Shown here one piece after another: positions 25,614-34,253 of a stretch of 64,000 nt of DNA. The notes under the pieces were generated by a model. That model saw only the letters and a list, made by a program, of their open reading frames with translations, did no database searches and was not told where the DNA came from. The position numbers and the translations under genes are program-made. Numbering within the stretch: position 1 is the first letter of the stretch; each line of letters starts with the position of its first letter. Source of the DNA: Planctomycetota bacterium (GTDB lineage: Bacteria; Planctomycetota; Phycisphaerae; Phycisphaerales; UBA1924); NCBI GenBank assembly GCA_963204725.1, contig CAUJHH010000054.1, forward strand, positions 124,001 to 188,000, in the 5' to 3' direction.

Positions 25614-26213
25614 TCAGAGGTACTCGGGGAGCGTGCCCATGTCGGTGGCCTTGCGCTTCACGAGGCCGAACCAGACGAGGAGGAAGAGGGGGTAGGAGAG
25701 GCCGATCACGGCACCGAAGATCAGCCCGATCGTGTTGCCCATGCTCGCGCCGGGCGAGTTGAACTGCTGGGCGAAGGGGTTTGCGGGGTCGGCCTGCTGA
25801 GCCCAGATGGCGGTCTCCTGCTGGAGTCTCCATTGGAGGTAAAGCCCGGGGACCATGCGAGGGATGGAGAGCACGGCGTTGACGAGGTGGAGCGGGCGAC
25901 CGATCGGCTTGCGCTTGAGCAGCATCACGCCCGCGATGAGCAGGAGCAGGGCGTTGAGCAATCCGAGGCCAGCCACGGCCATGTTGCCGATGTGGGGCTG
26001 ATACATGGGTGGGAGCTCGTGGCCTTGCGAGATGCCGCCCATCAACTGGCCCATGAAGGGCGTGACGGCGACGCCGCACCCGCCGCAGACGAGGGCGAGG
26101 GAGGAGAAGACGATGCTGATGATGCCGATGACCTTTGGCCATGCGGGCGGATCGCCGGGGAGGTCGGCGATGTCGGCGGGCTGGAGAGGCGCTTCGTCGT
26201 GTGCTTCGATCAT
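25614..26213 (-). CDS. Membrane protein of unknown function
   Basis: A 199-residue protein. The N-terminus is acidic and soluble (MIEAHDEAPLQPADIADL), followed by four hydrophobic helices: about 27-50 (VIGIISIVFSSLALVCGGCG), 70-95, 105-120 and 165-188. A PxxY-like cytoplasmic loop and a basic end (LVKRKATDMG) complete it. Resembles small uncharacterised DUF membrane proteins with no known activity. ATG 26213 was chosen because upstream residues are Arg-rich and non-coding in character. It lies 86 nt after pheS on the same strand and may share its transcript. Confidence 0.7.
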   Translation of the reverse strand: MIEAHDEAPLQPADIADLPGDPPAWPKVIGIISIVFSSLALVCGGCGVAVTPFMGQLMGGISQGHELPPMYQPHIGNMAVAGLGLLNALLLLIAGVMLLKRKPIGRPLHLVNAVLSIPRMVPGLYLQWRLQQETAIWAQQADPANPFAQQFNSPGASMGNTIGLIFGAVIGLSYPLFLLVWFGLVKRKATDMGTLPEYL

Positions 26214-26299
26214 TGTTCGGACCCCCGCTGGTGGACCTGATTCTCGTGGATCTCGTGATGCTCGCTGTGAGCCGCGTGGCGAGGCGTTTGGGCGCGGGC

Positions 26300-27334
26300 T
26301 CAGAGCTGGTTGAGGAATCGGATGTCGTTCTGATAGAGAAGCCGGATATCCGGGATGCCGTACTTGCTCATGGCGAGGCGCTCGATGCCGAAGCCGAAGG
26401 CGAATCCGGTCCATTCCTCGGAATCGATGCCGCACGCTTCCAGGACGGCGGGATCGACCATGCCGCAGCCGCCGAGCTCCATCCAGCGTTCGGGCTGGTC
26501 GGGGCGGAGGCGGATCTTCATGTCGAACTCTGCGGAGGGCTCTGTGAAGGGGAAGAAGGAAGGGCGGAGGCGGACGTCGGCGTTCTGGCCGAAGTAGGCG
26601 CGTGCGAAGTGGAGCAGGGTGGACTTGAGGTCCTGCATGGTGACGCCGCGGTCGATCGAGAGGCCCTCGATCTGATGGAACATGAAGGAGTGCGTGGCGT
26701 CGACGGTGTCGGGGCGATAGACACGGCCGGGGGAGACGATCTTCATGGGAGGCCCGCTGCCCTCGGCGACCATGCGCTCCATGGTGCGGATCTGCACGGT
26801 GGAGGTCTGCGAGCGGAGCATACGGGGACGCGCGGCGGTGGCCGGGTTGTCGACGTAGAAGTTGTCGGATGGCTCACGCGCCGGATGGTCGGGCGGGATG
26901 TTGAGCTTGATGAAGTTGTGCTCGTCGTCCTCGAGTTCCGGCCCGTCGGCGACGGCGAAGCCCATGCGGGCGAAGACATCGACGAGCTCGTCGCGGACGC
27001 GGGTGATGATGTGGCGGCGCGCGGCGAGTTCGGAGCGGACGAGACCGGGCTCGGTGAGGTCGATGGCTGGTCCGGCGGGCGCGGCGGCTGCGGAGCCGAG
27101 GGCGGCCTTGCGCGCATCGAACGCGGACTCCAGCGTGGTCTTCAGGGCGTTCAGCCGCTGGCCGACGGCCGGCTTTTCTGGCGGGGGCACGTCCTTGAGC
27201 CGGGGCATGAGAGCCTTCAATCGGCCCTTGGGCCCGGTGTACGACTGTCGCCACTGCTCGAGCGATTCGGCGGAGGTGGTGCTCGCCAACTCGGAGAGCG
27301 CGGTGGACTCGATCTGTTGGATTTCTTCGAGCAT
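26300..27334 (-). CDS. pheS: Phenylalanine-tRNA ligase, alpha subunit
   Basis: Class II aminoacyl-tRNA synthetase subunit that charges tRNA-Phe as an (alpha-beta)2 enzyme. The 344-residue protein has the N-terminal coiled coil, motif 1 around MGFAVADGPELEDDEHNF, NIPPDHPAR, motif 2 (VSPGRVYRPDTVDATHSFMFHQIEGL) and motif 3 (GFAFGFGIERLAMSKYGIPDIR). Start ATG 27334 gives the usual N-terminus. pheT, usually adjacent, is not in the window. Confidence 0.97.
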   Translation of the reverse strand: MLEEIQQIESTALSELASTTSAESLEQWRQSYTGPKGRLKALMPRLKDVPPPEKPAVGQRLNALKTTLESAFDARKAALGSAAAAPAGPAIDLTEPGLVRSELAARRHIITRVRDELVDVFARMGFAVADGPELEDDEHNFIKLNIPPDHPAREPSDNFYVDNPATAARPRMLRSQTSTVQIRTMERMVAEGSGPPMKIVSPGRVYRPDTVDATHSFMFHQIEGLSIDRGVTMQDLKSTLLHFARAYFGQNADVRLRPSFFPFTEPSAEFDMKIRLRPDQPERWMELGGCGMVDPAVLEACGIDSEEWTGFAFGFGIERLAMSKYGIPDIRLLYQNDIRFLNQL

Positions 27335-27381
27335 GGGCCGGATGCTAGGGAACTTCGGCGCGGCGAGAGATGCGGAACGGA

Positions 27382-27636
27382 TCAGCGCGGGACGTTGTTG
27401 GGATTGGAGGGAGGCGGGAGCGAATCGGCGGTCGGCCGCGTCGGCGCGGGCTCGACCTTCGGCCGTTCGTCATGTGGGTTCATGGCGGCGTCGGTGGGCG
27501 ATGCCGCGCCGTCGGGATAGGTCTTGTAGCAGTTGTCGCGCGAGCGGCACGCGGCGGTTGAGGCGGAGATCGCGGCGACGCTCGCGATGAGCGCCCAGCG
27601 GACGCGGGCTTGCATCTTGAGTTTCGGGTTGCTCAT
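27382..27636 (-). CDS. Small Pro-rich lipoprotein, unknown
   Basis: An 84-residue precursor: signal ALIASVAAISASTAAC with a lipobox-like TAAC, then a short mature part rich in Pro, Asn and Asp (DNCYKTYPDGAASP, PPPSNPNNVPR). It lies 45 nt after the rplQ terminator and 47 nt before pheS on the same strand. Unrecognised; likely surface- or periplasm-exposed. Confidence 0.6.
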   Translation of the reverse strand: MSNPKLKMQARVRWALIASVAAISASTAACRSRDNCYKTYPDGAASPTDAAMNPHDERPKVEPAPTRPTADSLPPPSNPNNVPR

Positions 27637-27680
27637 GCCGGGATTGTACGGCGCGGCGGAACCATCCCCCTGGAAACGAC

Positions 27681-27704
27681 AACGCCCGTGTCGGCACGGG
27701 CGTT
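27681..27704 (-). terminator. Terminator closing the ribosomal protein cluster
   Basis: A perfect 10-bp inverted repeat (AACGCCCGTG at 27681-27690, CACGGGCGTT at 27695-27704) with a 4-nt loop, 32 nt after the rplQ stop on the minus strand and followed by GTCGTTTCC. A short T-run is present but weak. Confidence 0.75.
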
Positions 27705-27735
27705 GCGAGGTGAACTGCTTGATGTGGAGCCGGAC

Positions 27736-28353
27736 TCAGGCGCTTGCGGCTTCCTTGCGGACCTTGGCGGCATACGCGGTGCGCTTGTCGGCGATGCGGC
27801 GGCGTGTGCTGGGCTTGCCACCGATCTCCGGGCCTTGCTCGTTGCCGACGAGCTGGATCACGCAGAGCTCGCCGGCGTCGCCGAGGCGGACGCGACCGAG
27901 CTTGACGATGCGGGTGTAGCCGCCGGCGCGATCCTGGTAGCGGGGCGCGATGCTCTCGAAGATGTGCTTGACGATCTTCGGGCTCTTGCGGAGCTCGCCG
28001 TAGCGGTTGCGCTCGACCTCGCTGGACTCCGGGAGGTTGAAGAACTGGCCGGAGAAGTCGCGGAGCTTCTCGACGTGCTCCTTCTCGGCGTCGGAGGCGT
28101 TCTTCGGGACGTAGAGCCACTCGAAGCCCTTGCGATCGCCGCCGAGCTTCGCGATCACCAGACGCCGCGAGTGGAGGTCTCCACGCTTGGCGAGGGTGAT
28201 GATCTTCTCAACGAAGGGCTGGACGGCCTTGGCACGGGGGATCGTTGTGGTGATCTGGCCGTGCTCGAAGAGGCCCGCCGCGAGATTGCGGAGGGTTGAG
28301 AGGCGGTGAGCGGTTGTGCGGCCGAGCTTGTATCCGGCCTTGCGGTGACGCAT
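27736..28353 (-). CDS. rplQ: 50S ribosomal protein L17 with internal insertion
   Basis: A large-subunit protein near the exit tunnel. The start MRHRKAGYKLGRTTAHR and the end APRYQDRAGGYTRIVKLG are canonical. At 205 residues it is far longer than the usual 115-130. An insertion of about 50 residues (roughly 74-122, with FEWLYVPKNASDAEKE and an acidic stretch) sits between the two conserved halves, and the C-terminus has an extra tail of about 30 basic residues. ATG 28353 is the family start. Last gene of the cluster. Confidence 0.95.
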   Translation of the reverse strand: MRHRKAGYKLGRTTAHRLSTLRNLAAGLFEHGQITTTIPRAKAVQPFVEKIITLAKRGDLHSRRLVIAKLGGDRKGFEWLYVPKNASDAEKEHVEKLRDFSGQFFNLPESSEVERNRYGELRKSPKIVKHIFESIAPRYQDRAGGYTRIVKLGRVRLGDAGELCVIQLVGNEQGPEIGGKPSTRRRIADKRTAYAAKVRKEAASA

Positions 28354-28528
28354 TGGAGAGACTCCTGAGACAGACAATCAGCGAGGGCCATCGGTGTGAG
28401 CCGGTGGGCCTCGATTCTAGGCGTGGTTCCTGGGTTCGGGCACTTCCATGTCCCGCACCCTCGGTTGGTCCATACAGGCGGCCGGGGCTGCGTGCGTGGG
28501 TTTGTGGTCCGGTCTTGCTTCCGGGGTC

Positions 28529-29533
28529 TTACTTCTGGGGAGGGGAGTACCCCTCCGGCAGGGTGATTCCGAGGTCGAGACTGATGTCCTGGAGCTTGCG
28601 CTTGACTTCTCGGAGCGAGGTGCGTCCGAAGGAGCGGAGCTTGAGCAGGTCGGCATCGGTCTGGGTGACCAGCTGCGCGACGTACTCGATCCGTGCGGAC
28701 TCCAGGCAGTTGGACGCACGCACGGAGAGATCGAGCTCCGAGACGGGCGTGTTGAGCTTGCGAATGAGTTCCTCGTCGACCCCGGCTGCTGCGGCGGCCT
28801 CGTCCGAGACGCGGTCGGAGCCGAGCTCGAAGTACTGGACGAAGGGATTGAGGTGCTTGCGGAGGATCTTGGCGGCCTCGACCATCGCCATATCGGGCGT
28901 GACGGTGCCGTTGGTCCAGATCTCGATCGCGAGCTTGTCGTAGTTGGTGCGCTGGCCGACGCGGGTGTCCTCGACCTTGTAGCGGACGCGCTGGACGGGA
29001 GAGTAGATCGCGTCGACGTGGATGAGCCCGATGTCCTGCTCATCGGCCTTACCGTAGTGCTCGGATGCGGGGACGTAGCCGCGGCCCTTGGCGACGTGGA
29101 GCTCCATCTCGAAGTCCACATCGGAGGTCAGCGTCGCGAGGATGAGGTCCTTGTTGACGATGGTGACCGACGGATCGCCCTCGATGAGGTCGGCGGTTAC
29201 ATCGCCGGGGCCCTGGGCGGCGAGGCGGAGCACCTTCGGCTCTTCGGAGTCGAGCTTCACGATGAGGTTCTTGACGTTCAGGATGATGTCCGTCACGTCT
29301 TCCATCACACCGGGGAGCGATGTGAACTCGTGGGTTGCGCCCTTGATCTTGACGGCGTTGATCGCGGCGCCCTCGAGCGAGGAGAGCAGCACGCGACGAA
29401 GGGAGTTGCCGATGGTGGTGCCGAAGCCCCGCTCGAACGGCTCGACCGTGAAACGGCCGAAGACGTCGCTGCGAAACTTGGAATCGGGAGCAACACGAGA
29501 GGGCAATTCAAGCCCGCGCCAACGAACCCGCAT
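28529..29533 (-). CDS. rpoA: RNA polymerase alpha subunit
   Basis: Dimerises to start core polymerase assembly and contacts promoters through its C-terminal domain. The 334-residue protein has the N-terminal domain with FEPFERG-like VEPFERGFGTTIGNSLRRVLLSSLEG and an EDV-TDIILNVK segment. The C-terminal domain (about 250-325) carries LDLSVRASNCLESARIEYVAQLV and FGRTSLREVKRKL. Length is normal. rpsD, usually just upstream, is missing; rpsK is 161 nt away. Confidence 0.97.
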   Translation of the reverse strand: MRVRWRGLELPSRVAPDSKFRSDVFGRFTVEPFERGFGTTIGNSLRRVLLSSLEGAAINAVKIKGATHEFTSLPGVMEDVTDIILNVKNLIVKLDSEEPKVLRLAAQGPGDVTADLIEGDPSVTIVNKDLILATLTSDVDFEMELHVAKGRGYVPASEHYGKADEQDIGLIHVDAIYSPVQRVRYKVEDTRVGQRTNYDKLAIEIWTNGTVTPDMAMVEAAKILRKHLNPFVQYFELGSDRVSDEAAAAAGVDEELIRKLNTPVSELDLSVRASNCLESARIEYVAQLVTQTDADLLKLRSFGRTSLREVKRKLQDISLDLGITLPEGYSPPQK

Positions 29534-29694
29534 GGGTGTGACCTCATTCTTTCCAGCGGACGCCAGGTGGATGCGCTGCGGCCCGACTCACGGATCAATC
29601 GGGTCCGCTGGAACCCGACGCCCTTCTTTTCGGAAGCCGCTCGAACAAATCGTCGCGCACGCCCTTCGGCGCTCACGACGGGAAGCAAACTGGA

Positions 29695-30072
29695 TCAGAC
29701 GCGGCGGCGCTTGCGGGGGCGACAGCCGTTGTGGGGAACCGCCGTGCGGTCTTCGATCGCGGTGACCCGGAGGCCGGTGGAGACCAGGCCATTGACGGCC
29801 GACTCGCGCCCGGCGCCGGCGCCGGTGATCCGCACCTCGACCTCGGTCATGCCGATCTTCCGGACCTTCTGGCCGCACTGCTCGCCGGCGCGGGTCGCGG
29901 CGAAGGGGGTGCTCTTTCGAGTGCCCTTGAACCCGATCGTTCCGGCGGAGTCCCAGGCGAGCGCCTCGCCGTTCATGTCCGTAATCGTGACGATCGTGTT
30001 GTTCTGCGTCGCCTTCACGTGGGCGATGCCACGGACGACGTTCTTGCGAATCTTCTTGACCTTCTTGGCCAT
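29695..30072 (-). CDS. rpsK: 30S ribosomal protein S11
   Basis: Platform protein binding the 690 loop of 16S rRNA. 125 residues with the signatures GIAHVKATQNNTIVTITD, GFKGTRKSTPFAA, ARITGAGAGRESAVNGL (read as VRITGAGAGRESAV) and DRTAVPHNGCRPRKRRRV, all canonical. It lies 78 nt after rpsM, in the alpha-operon part of the cluster. Confidence 0.97.
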   Translation of the reverse strand: MAKKVKKIRKNVVRGIAHVKATQNNTIVTITDMNGEALAWDSAGTIGFKGTRKSTPFAATRAGEQCGQKVRKIGMTEVEVRITGAGAGRESAVNGLVSTGLRVTAIEDRTAVPHNGCRPRKRRRV

Positions 30073-30150
30073 GACATCCTCGGTGTGCGTTGCTCGGTTG
30101 CGCCGTGGCGGCGAGAGCGATTCGATCGATCAGGACGACCCGTTCTGGCG

Positions 30151-30531
30151 TTACTTGGACTTGACGCTCTTCTTGCCGGCGACCGTCTTCTTGCGGCCCT
30201 TGCGGGTGCGTGCGTTGGAGCGGGTGCGCTGGCCGCGGGCGGGAAGGCCCTTGCGGTGACGCTCGCCGCGATAGGACTTGATGTCCTTGAGACGCTGGAT
30301 GTTCTGCTGCACCTGGCGGCGGAGCGCACCCTCGACGAGGTATCCGCCGTCGATGATCGCGTTGATCTGCGCGATCGCCGTCTCGGGGACCTCGTTGGAG
30401 CGGATCTCGCCATCAACGCCAGCTTCGGCCAGGATCTCGGCCGCGAATTTCGGGCCGATACCGTGGATGTACTGGAGGGCGTAAAGGATCTTCTTGCGAT
30501 CCGGGACGTCGATACCTGCAATACGCGGCAC
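30151..30531 (-). CDS. rpsM: 30S ribosomal protein S13
   Basis: A head protein that bridges to the 50S subunit. 126 residues with the start MPRIAGIDVPDRKKI, YIHGIGPKFAAEIL, YRGERHRKGLPARGQRTRSNARTRKG and a basic tail (KTVAGKKSVKSK). Canonical. It follows rpmJ by 35 nt. Confidence 0.97.
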   Translation of the reverse strand: MPRIAGIDVPDRKKILYALQYIHGIGPKFAAEILAEAGVDGEIRSNEVPETAIAQINAIIDGGYLVEGALRRQVQQNIQRLKDIKSYRGERHRKGLPARGQRTRSNARTRKGRKKTVAGKKSVKSK

Positions 30532-30566
30532 TCGTGCGCTCCTGCTCTTGCTTCAGGGGACCTGGA

Positions 30567-30683
30567 TCAGCCCTGAACCTGCTTGTGCTTGGGCTCCGCC
30601 TTGCAGATGACCCGGACCTTGCCCTTGCGGCGAACGATCTGGCAGCTGCCGCAGATTCTTTTGACACTCGATCGAACTTTCAT
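30567..30683 (-). CDS. rpmJ: 50S ribosomal protein L36
   Basis: A 38-residue protein: start [14 protein letters not shown], then [20 protein letters not shown]. The zinc ligands C11, C14, C27 and H33 are all kept, so this is the zinc-binding (C+) form. 265 nt separate it from infA, a long gap for this cluster, in which I see no gene. Confidence 0.95.
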   Translation of the reverse strand: MKVRSSVKRICGSCQIVRRKGKVRVICKAEPKHKQVQG

Positions 30684-30948
30684 GGCACTCCTCCGACACC
30701 GGCTTGGGAGCCGGGTCCGACTCGCCACGCGAATCACAATTCAGTTCGGGATTGCTCCCGCCCGCAGCCGCGGCGTTCATGGAAACGCAACGGTAGGCCA
30801 ATCCGATTGGCCGGGCCGGGATCGTAGCCCATGGGTTCTGGAAAGTCACGCGCAAGATTGGGACTTGATCGGGCGGCGCGTGTTCTGGGGCGTCCCGGTC
30901 TGCCCTTGGCCCGAGGCCCAGTGGCGTGCCTTGCGTCGCTCATCGGCC

Positions 30949-31173
30949 TCAGTGCCGGTAGGTGATGCGGGCCTTGGACAGGTCGTACGGGGTCATCTCT
31001 ACCGTGACGCGATCGCCCGGCAGAATCCGGATGTAGTTCATCCGCATCTTCCCTGAGACGTAGGCGAGAACCTCGGACTTCTGCTCATTGGGGAGACGGA
31101 CGCGGAACATCGCGTTGGGAAGCGCCTCGGTCACCACGGCGTCGAACGTAAACTTGTCGTCCTGCTTTGACAT
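30949..31173 (-). CDS. infA: Translation initiation factor IF-1
   Basis: A small OB-fold factor that blocks the A site during initiation. 74 residues: [43 protein letters not shown] and [17 protein letters not shown] 31173 (MSKQDDK) is the family-like start; readings further upstream add about 50 unrelated residues. It lies 38 nt after map. Confidence 0.96.
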   Translation of the reverse strand: MSKQDDKFTFDAVVTEALPNAMFRVRLPNEQKSEVLAYVSGKMRMNYIRILPGDRVTVEMTPYDLSKARITYRH

Positions 31174-31211
31174 AGGGGTCCATGTACTCGAAATACTCGC
31201 GATCGATAGCT

Positions 31212-32021
31212 TCAGGCCGACCGGATCGGCGCAGCGGTGAGCATCCGACTGCCGCCCCGAACAATAGCCACCATTCTCTCCTCGTGGCAGCCGATCGCAC
31301 GATCTGTGGCCAGAACCGTCCATCCGTCGGAGGCCAGACGCGTCGAGCCCGTGCCTCGGACGAGGATGGGCTCGATCGTGAGGACCATGCCCGGCCGCAG
31401 CACGAAGTCGTCTGCCGGTGAGAGCCCTCCCCGGCTTGCGGCGGGCGTGTTCCGCAGCGGTGCGCGGGGCGGTTCATGGAGGCTCCGCCCGATGCCGTGC
31501 CCGGCGTACGGCTCGATGAGTGTGTACCCCCTGGCTCCTGCGATCTCCCCCACCGCTTGCACGACCTCTGACCATGCGACACCCGGCACCATCAGCGACG
31601 TTGCGTGAGCGAGCATCGAGAGCAGGTGGGTGTGCATCGCTGCGTGCTCGTCCGCGATCGGAGGCATCAGAACGGTTCTCGCGGCGTCGGCGCACCAGCC
31701 GTCGAGGCGGAGTCCGAGATCGATCGACACCACGTCACCGGATCGGATCAATCGCTCACCGGGGATGCCGTGCACGAGTTCGTCGTTGATCGAAACGCAG
31801 ACGCATCCGGGGAACGGTTTGCGTCCTCCGGGTCCGTTGTAGTTCAAGAAGAGCGGCGTCGCCCCGGCACGTCGGATCTGCTCCGAGGCGATCGCGTCGA
31901 GTTCCGCGGTCATGATGCCGGGCACGCACGCCTCGACCAATCGATCGAGAATCGCGGCGCACGCCTCGCCGGCACGGGCGAGTGCATCGATCTCTTCGGG
32001 CGAGCGCAGTGGGATCGGCAT
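31212..32021 (-). CDS. map: Methionine aminopeptidase, type I
   Basis: Removes the initiator Met from new proteins. 269 residues with the metal ligands in the expected order: [19 protein letters not shown] (both Asp), [13 protein letters not shown] (His) and the two Glu in VLTIEPILV and a later position. The start is uncertain: ATG 32021 ([11 protein letters not shown]) is taken, while GTG 32027 and TTG 32030 lie just upstream. It follows secY by 27 nt; adk, usual between them, is absent. Confidence 0.93.
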   Translation of the reverse strand: MPIPLRSPEEIDALARAGEACAAILDRLVEACVPGIMTAELDAIASEQIRRAGATPLFLNYNGPGGRKPFPGCVCVSINDELVHGIPGERLIRSGDVVSIDLGLRLDGWCADAARTVLMPPIADEHAAMHTHLLSMLAHATSLMVPGVAWSEVVQAVGEIAGARGYTLIEPYAGHGIGRSLHEPPRAPLRNTPAASRGGLSPADDFVLRPGMVLTIEPILVRGTGSTRLASDGWTVLATDRAIGCHEERMVAIVRGGSRMLTAAPIRSA

Positions 32022-32048
32022 GCGCACCAACAGGACACGATGTCGCGA

Positions 32049-33452
32049 TCAGCCGCGTGGGCCGCGCATGCGCGGCGAGTTGCTCGCGCTGTCGCCGCCC
32101 AGGAAGCCCGCATAGTTCCGCATCAGGAGGCTGGCCTCGATCCGTTGCAACAGATCGAGACTGACGGAAACGACGATGAGCAGACCGGTGCCGCCGAGGA
32201 ACTGCGCGACCGACCAGTCGATCCGCATCGATGTCGCGATGACCTGGGGGAGGATCGCGATGATGACGAGCATCCCGGCGCCGACGAATGTGATTCGCTC
32301 CATCACCGCCTCGAGATACTCGGCGGTGCGCGGCCCGGGACGGAGCCCCGGGATGAACGAGCCGTGCTCGCGGAGCTGCTTGCTCATCTCCTCCGGATTG
32401 AACTGGATCGTGATCCATACATAACTGAAGAAGAAGATCAGCACGGCCTCGCAGACCACGAAGAGGAACTGTCCCGCCGTCAGGCTTGATCCGAGCCAGA
32501 TGAGCGCGCGGGTGAATCCGCCCGTTCCGCCTGTCGCGCCGCGGAGCTGCTCGGCGACGCCCGAGATGAGCACCTGCGGGAAGATCATGAGCGAGGAGGC
32601 GAAGATCACGGGCATGACGCCGCTGTGATTCACGCGCAGGGGCAGGTAGCTGCGCTGCCCGCCGAAGACACGCCGGCCACGCGTGTGCTTTGCCTGCTGC
32701 ACGGGGATTCGGCGCTGCGCGACGGTCATCAGCACCGCGCCCATGATCACGCCGACGAAGCCCACAGCGAGCAGGATGATGCTCATCCAGTCGAGCTGGT
32801 TCGGATCCGACGGATTGAAGTTATCGATCAGCCACTGCACGGCGCGTGGCATGCCCGTGATGATGCCCGCCGTGATGATCAGCGAGACGCCGTTGCCGAT
32901 GCCGTGCCGGTCGATCTGTTCGCCGAGCCACATCAGGAACATGGTGCCCGCGGTCAGCATCGATATCGCGGTCACCCACCAGATGGGGTTCTTGACCCAC
33001 TGCGGATCGACGCCTCCGACGCCGGGTCGAGAGATGAACATGAGCCAGCCGATCGCCTGGAACACACAGAGGGCGAGCGTGGCGTATCGCGTCCACTCCA
33101 TGATCTTCTGGCGACCGGTCGGCCCTTCGTCCTGGATCTTCTTCAGCGTGGGTGAGACGGCCGAGAGGATCTGGAAAATAATCGACGCCGAGATGTAGGG
33201 CATGATGCCCAGGCCGAAGATCGTCGACTGAGAGAGCGAGCCTCCCGCGAACATCGCGACAAACGATGCGGCCTTCTTCGCGGCGGAGGTGTCGCCACCC
33301 TGGGTCGCGAAGTACTCGGACAGGCTGGATGTGTCGATGCCCGGCAGCGGCACCCAGTACCCGATCCGATAGACCGCGAGCATGGCGAGCGTGAACAAGA
33401 TCTTGTTCCGAAGCTCCGGGATCGAGAAGACGTTTGCAAAGATCTTGAACAT
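32049..33452 (-). CDS. secY: Protein translocase subunit SecY
   Basis: The central channel of the Sec translocon in the inner membrane. 467 residues with ten helices: N-terminus LRNKILFTLAMLAVYRIGYWVPLPG, plug region with GGSLSQSTIFGLGIMPYISASI, GEQIDRHGIGNGVSLII, cytoplasmic loop R(V/I)PVQQAKHTRGRRVFGG, LPLRVNHSGVMPVIFASS, and C-terminal IQFNPEEMSKQLREHGSFIPG. ATG 33452 (MFKIFANV) is the family start. It follows rplO by 121 nt. Confidence 0.97.
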   Translation of the reverse strand: MFKIFANVFSIPELRNKILFTLAMLAVYRIGYWVPLPGIDTSSLSEYFATQGGDTSAAKKAASFVAMFAGGSLSQSTIFGLGIMPYISASIIFQILSAVSPTLKKIQDEGPTGRQKIMEWTRYATLALCVFQAIGWLMFISRPGVGGVDPQWVKNPIWWVTAISMLTAGTMFLMWLGEQIDRHGIGNGVSLIITAGIITGMPRAVQWLIDNFNPSDPNQLDWMSIILLAVGFVGVIMGAVLMTVAQRRIPVQQAKHTRGRRVFGGQRSYLPLRVNHSGVMPVIFASSLMIFPQVLISGVAEQLRGATGGTGGFTRALIWLGSSLTAGQFLFVVCEAVLIFFFSYVWITIQFNPEEMSKQLREHGSFIPGLRPGPRTAEYLEAVMERITFVGAGMLVIIAILPQVIATSMRIDWSVAQFLGGTGLLIVVSVSLDLLQRIEASLLMRNYAGFLGGDSASNSPRMRGPRG

Positions 33453-33573
33453 CGGTGTTCCGTGGTGAATCGTCGGATCGTCGTCCCTGACGGACAAGAC
33501 GCCGACCCGGAGGGGCCGGCGTCCGCCGAATAAGTCACGATGGTAGGCCCGTCTTGGGCCGGAAACGGCGGTC

Positions 33574-34173
33574 TCAATTCTCTGCGGCGGGCGCTTCGTC
33601 GCCCGAAGCCGCGACCTTGGACTTGGAAGACCTCTTGAGCTTTTTGGTCAGCTTCTTCGGCGACTTGTCCTCGGCATTGCGATCGACGCCACGCACATGG
33701 TCGCGACGGGTGCCGGTCTCGTGGACCTTGCCGCCCGCGCCCTCGATGAGACGGCGAGCGGACATGGAGACGCGGCTCGCGGTCACGTCGAGCTTGGCCT
33801 TGAGGCCATCCTCGCCGATCGAGCCGAGGATCTTGAGGTCACGAGAGGTATCGCGCACCAGGCCCGCCTTGATCAGCGAGTCGATGTCGACCTTGCCGCC
33901 CTTGGCGAACGACGCGTGACGAACGACGTCGGCGAGGTTGACGATCCAGAACTCGGTCTTGAACTTCGCGTTGGTGAAGCCGAACTTTGCGAGGCGCCGG
34001 AAGTACGGCATCTGCCCGCCCTCGAAGCCGCGCTTGGCGGCATCGCCCGAGCGAGAGCCCGCACCCTTGTGTCCGCGTCCGGCCTGCTTGCCCTGGCCGG
34101 AGCCGTGGCCGCGGCCGATGCGCTTGCGCTGCTTGTACTTTCCGGCGAGTTCTGTGATGTCGTGGATCATCAT
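33574..34173 (-). CDS. rplO: 50S ribosomal protein L15, C-terminally extended
   Basis: 199 residues with the start HDITELAGKYKQRKRIGRGHGSGQGKQAGRGHKGAGSR, then FEGGQMPYFRRLAKFGF and a C-terminal VSMSARRLIEGAGGKV. The family length is about 145-150; an extra tail of about 40 residues (KSPKKLTKKLKRSSKSK, then Ala/Glu-rich) follows. Start ATG 34173 or 34170. The rpmD gene normally just upstream is missing: only 80 nt separate this gene from rpsE. Confidence 0.95.
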   Translation of the reverse strand: MMIHDITELAGKYKQRKRIGRGHGSGQGKQAGRGHKGAGSRSGDAAKRGFEGGQMPYFRRLAKFGFTNAKFKTEFWIVNLADVVRHASFAKGGKVDIDSLIKAGLVRDTSRDLKILGSIGEDGLKAKLDVTASRVSMSARRLIEGAGGKVHETGTRRDHVRGVDRNAEDKSPKKLTKKLKRSSKSKVAASGDEAPAAEN

Positions 34174-34253
34174 TGGCCGGTCACTCCTTCAATCGTCTCT
34201 AGCTGATGCTGAACTGCGGGCTGGTGTGTTGGTTGATTCGCGGGCGTTGATGC

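Noticed and set aside
34174-34253. Space where rpmD (L30) might hide
   Set aside because: Only 80 nt are present, too short for the about 60-residue L30, and no frame gives a start and L30 motif.
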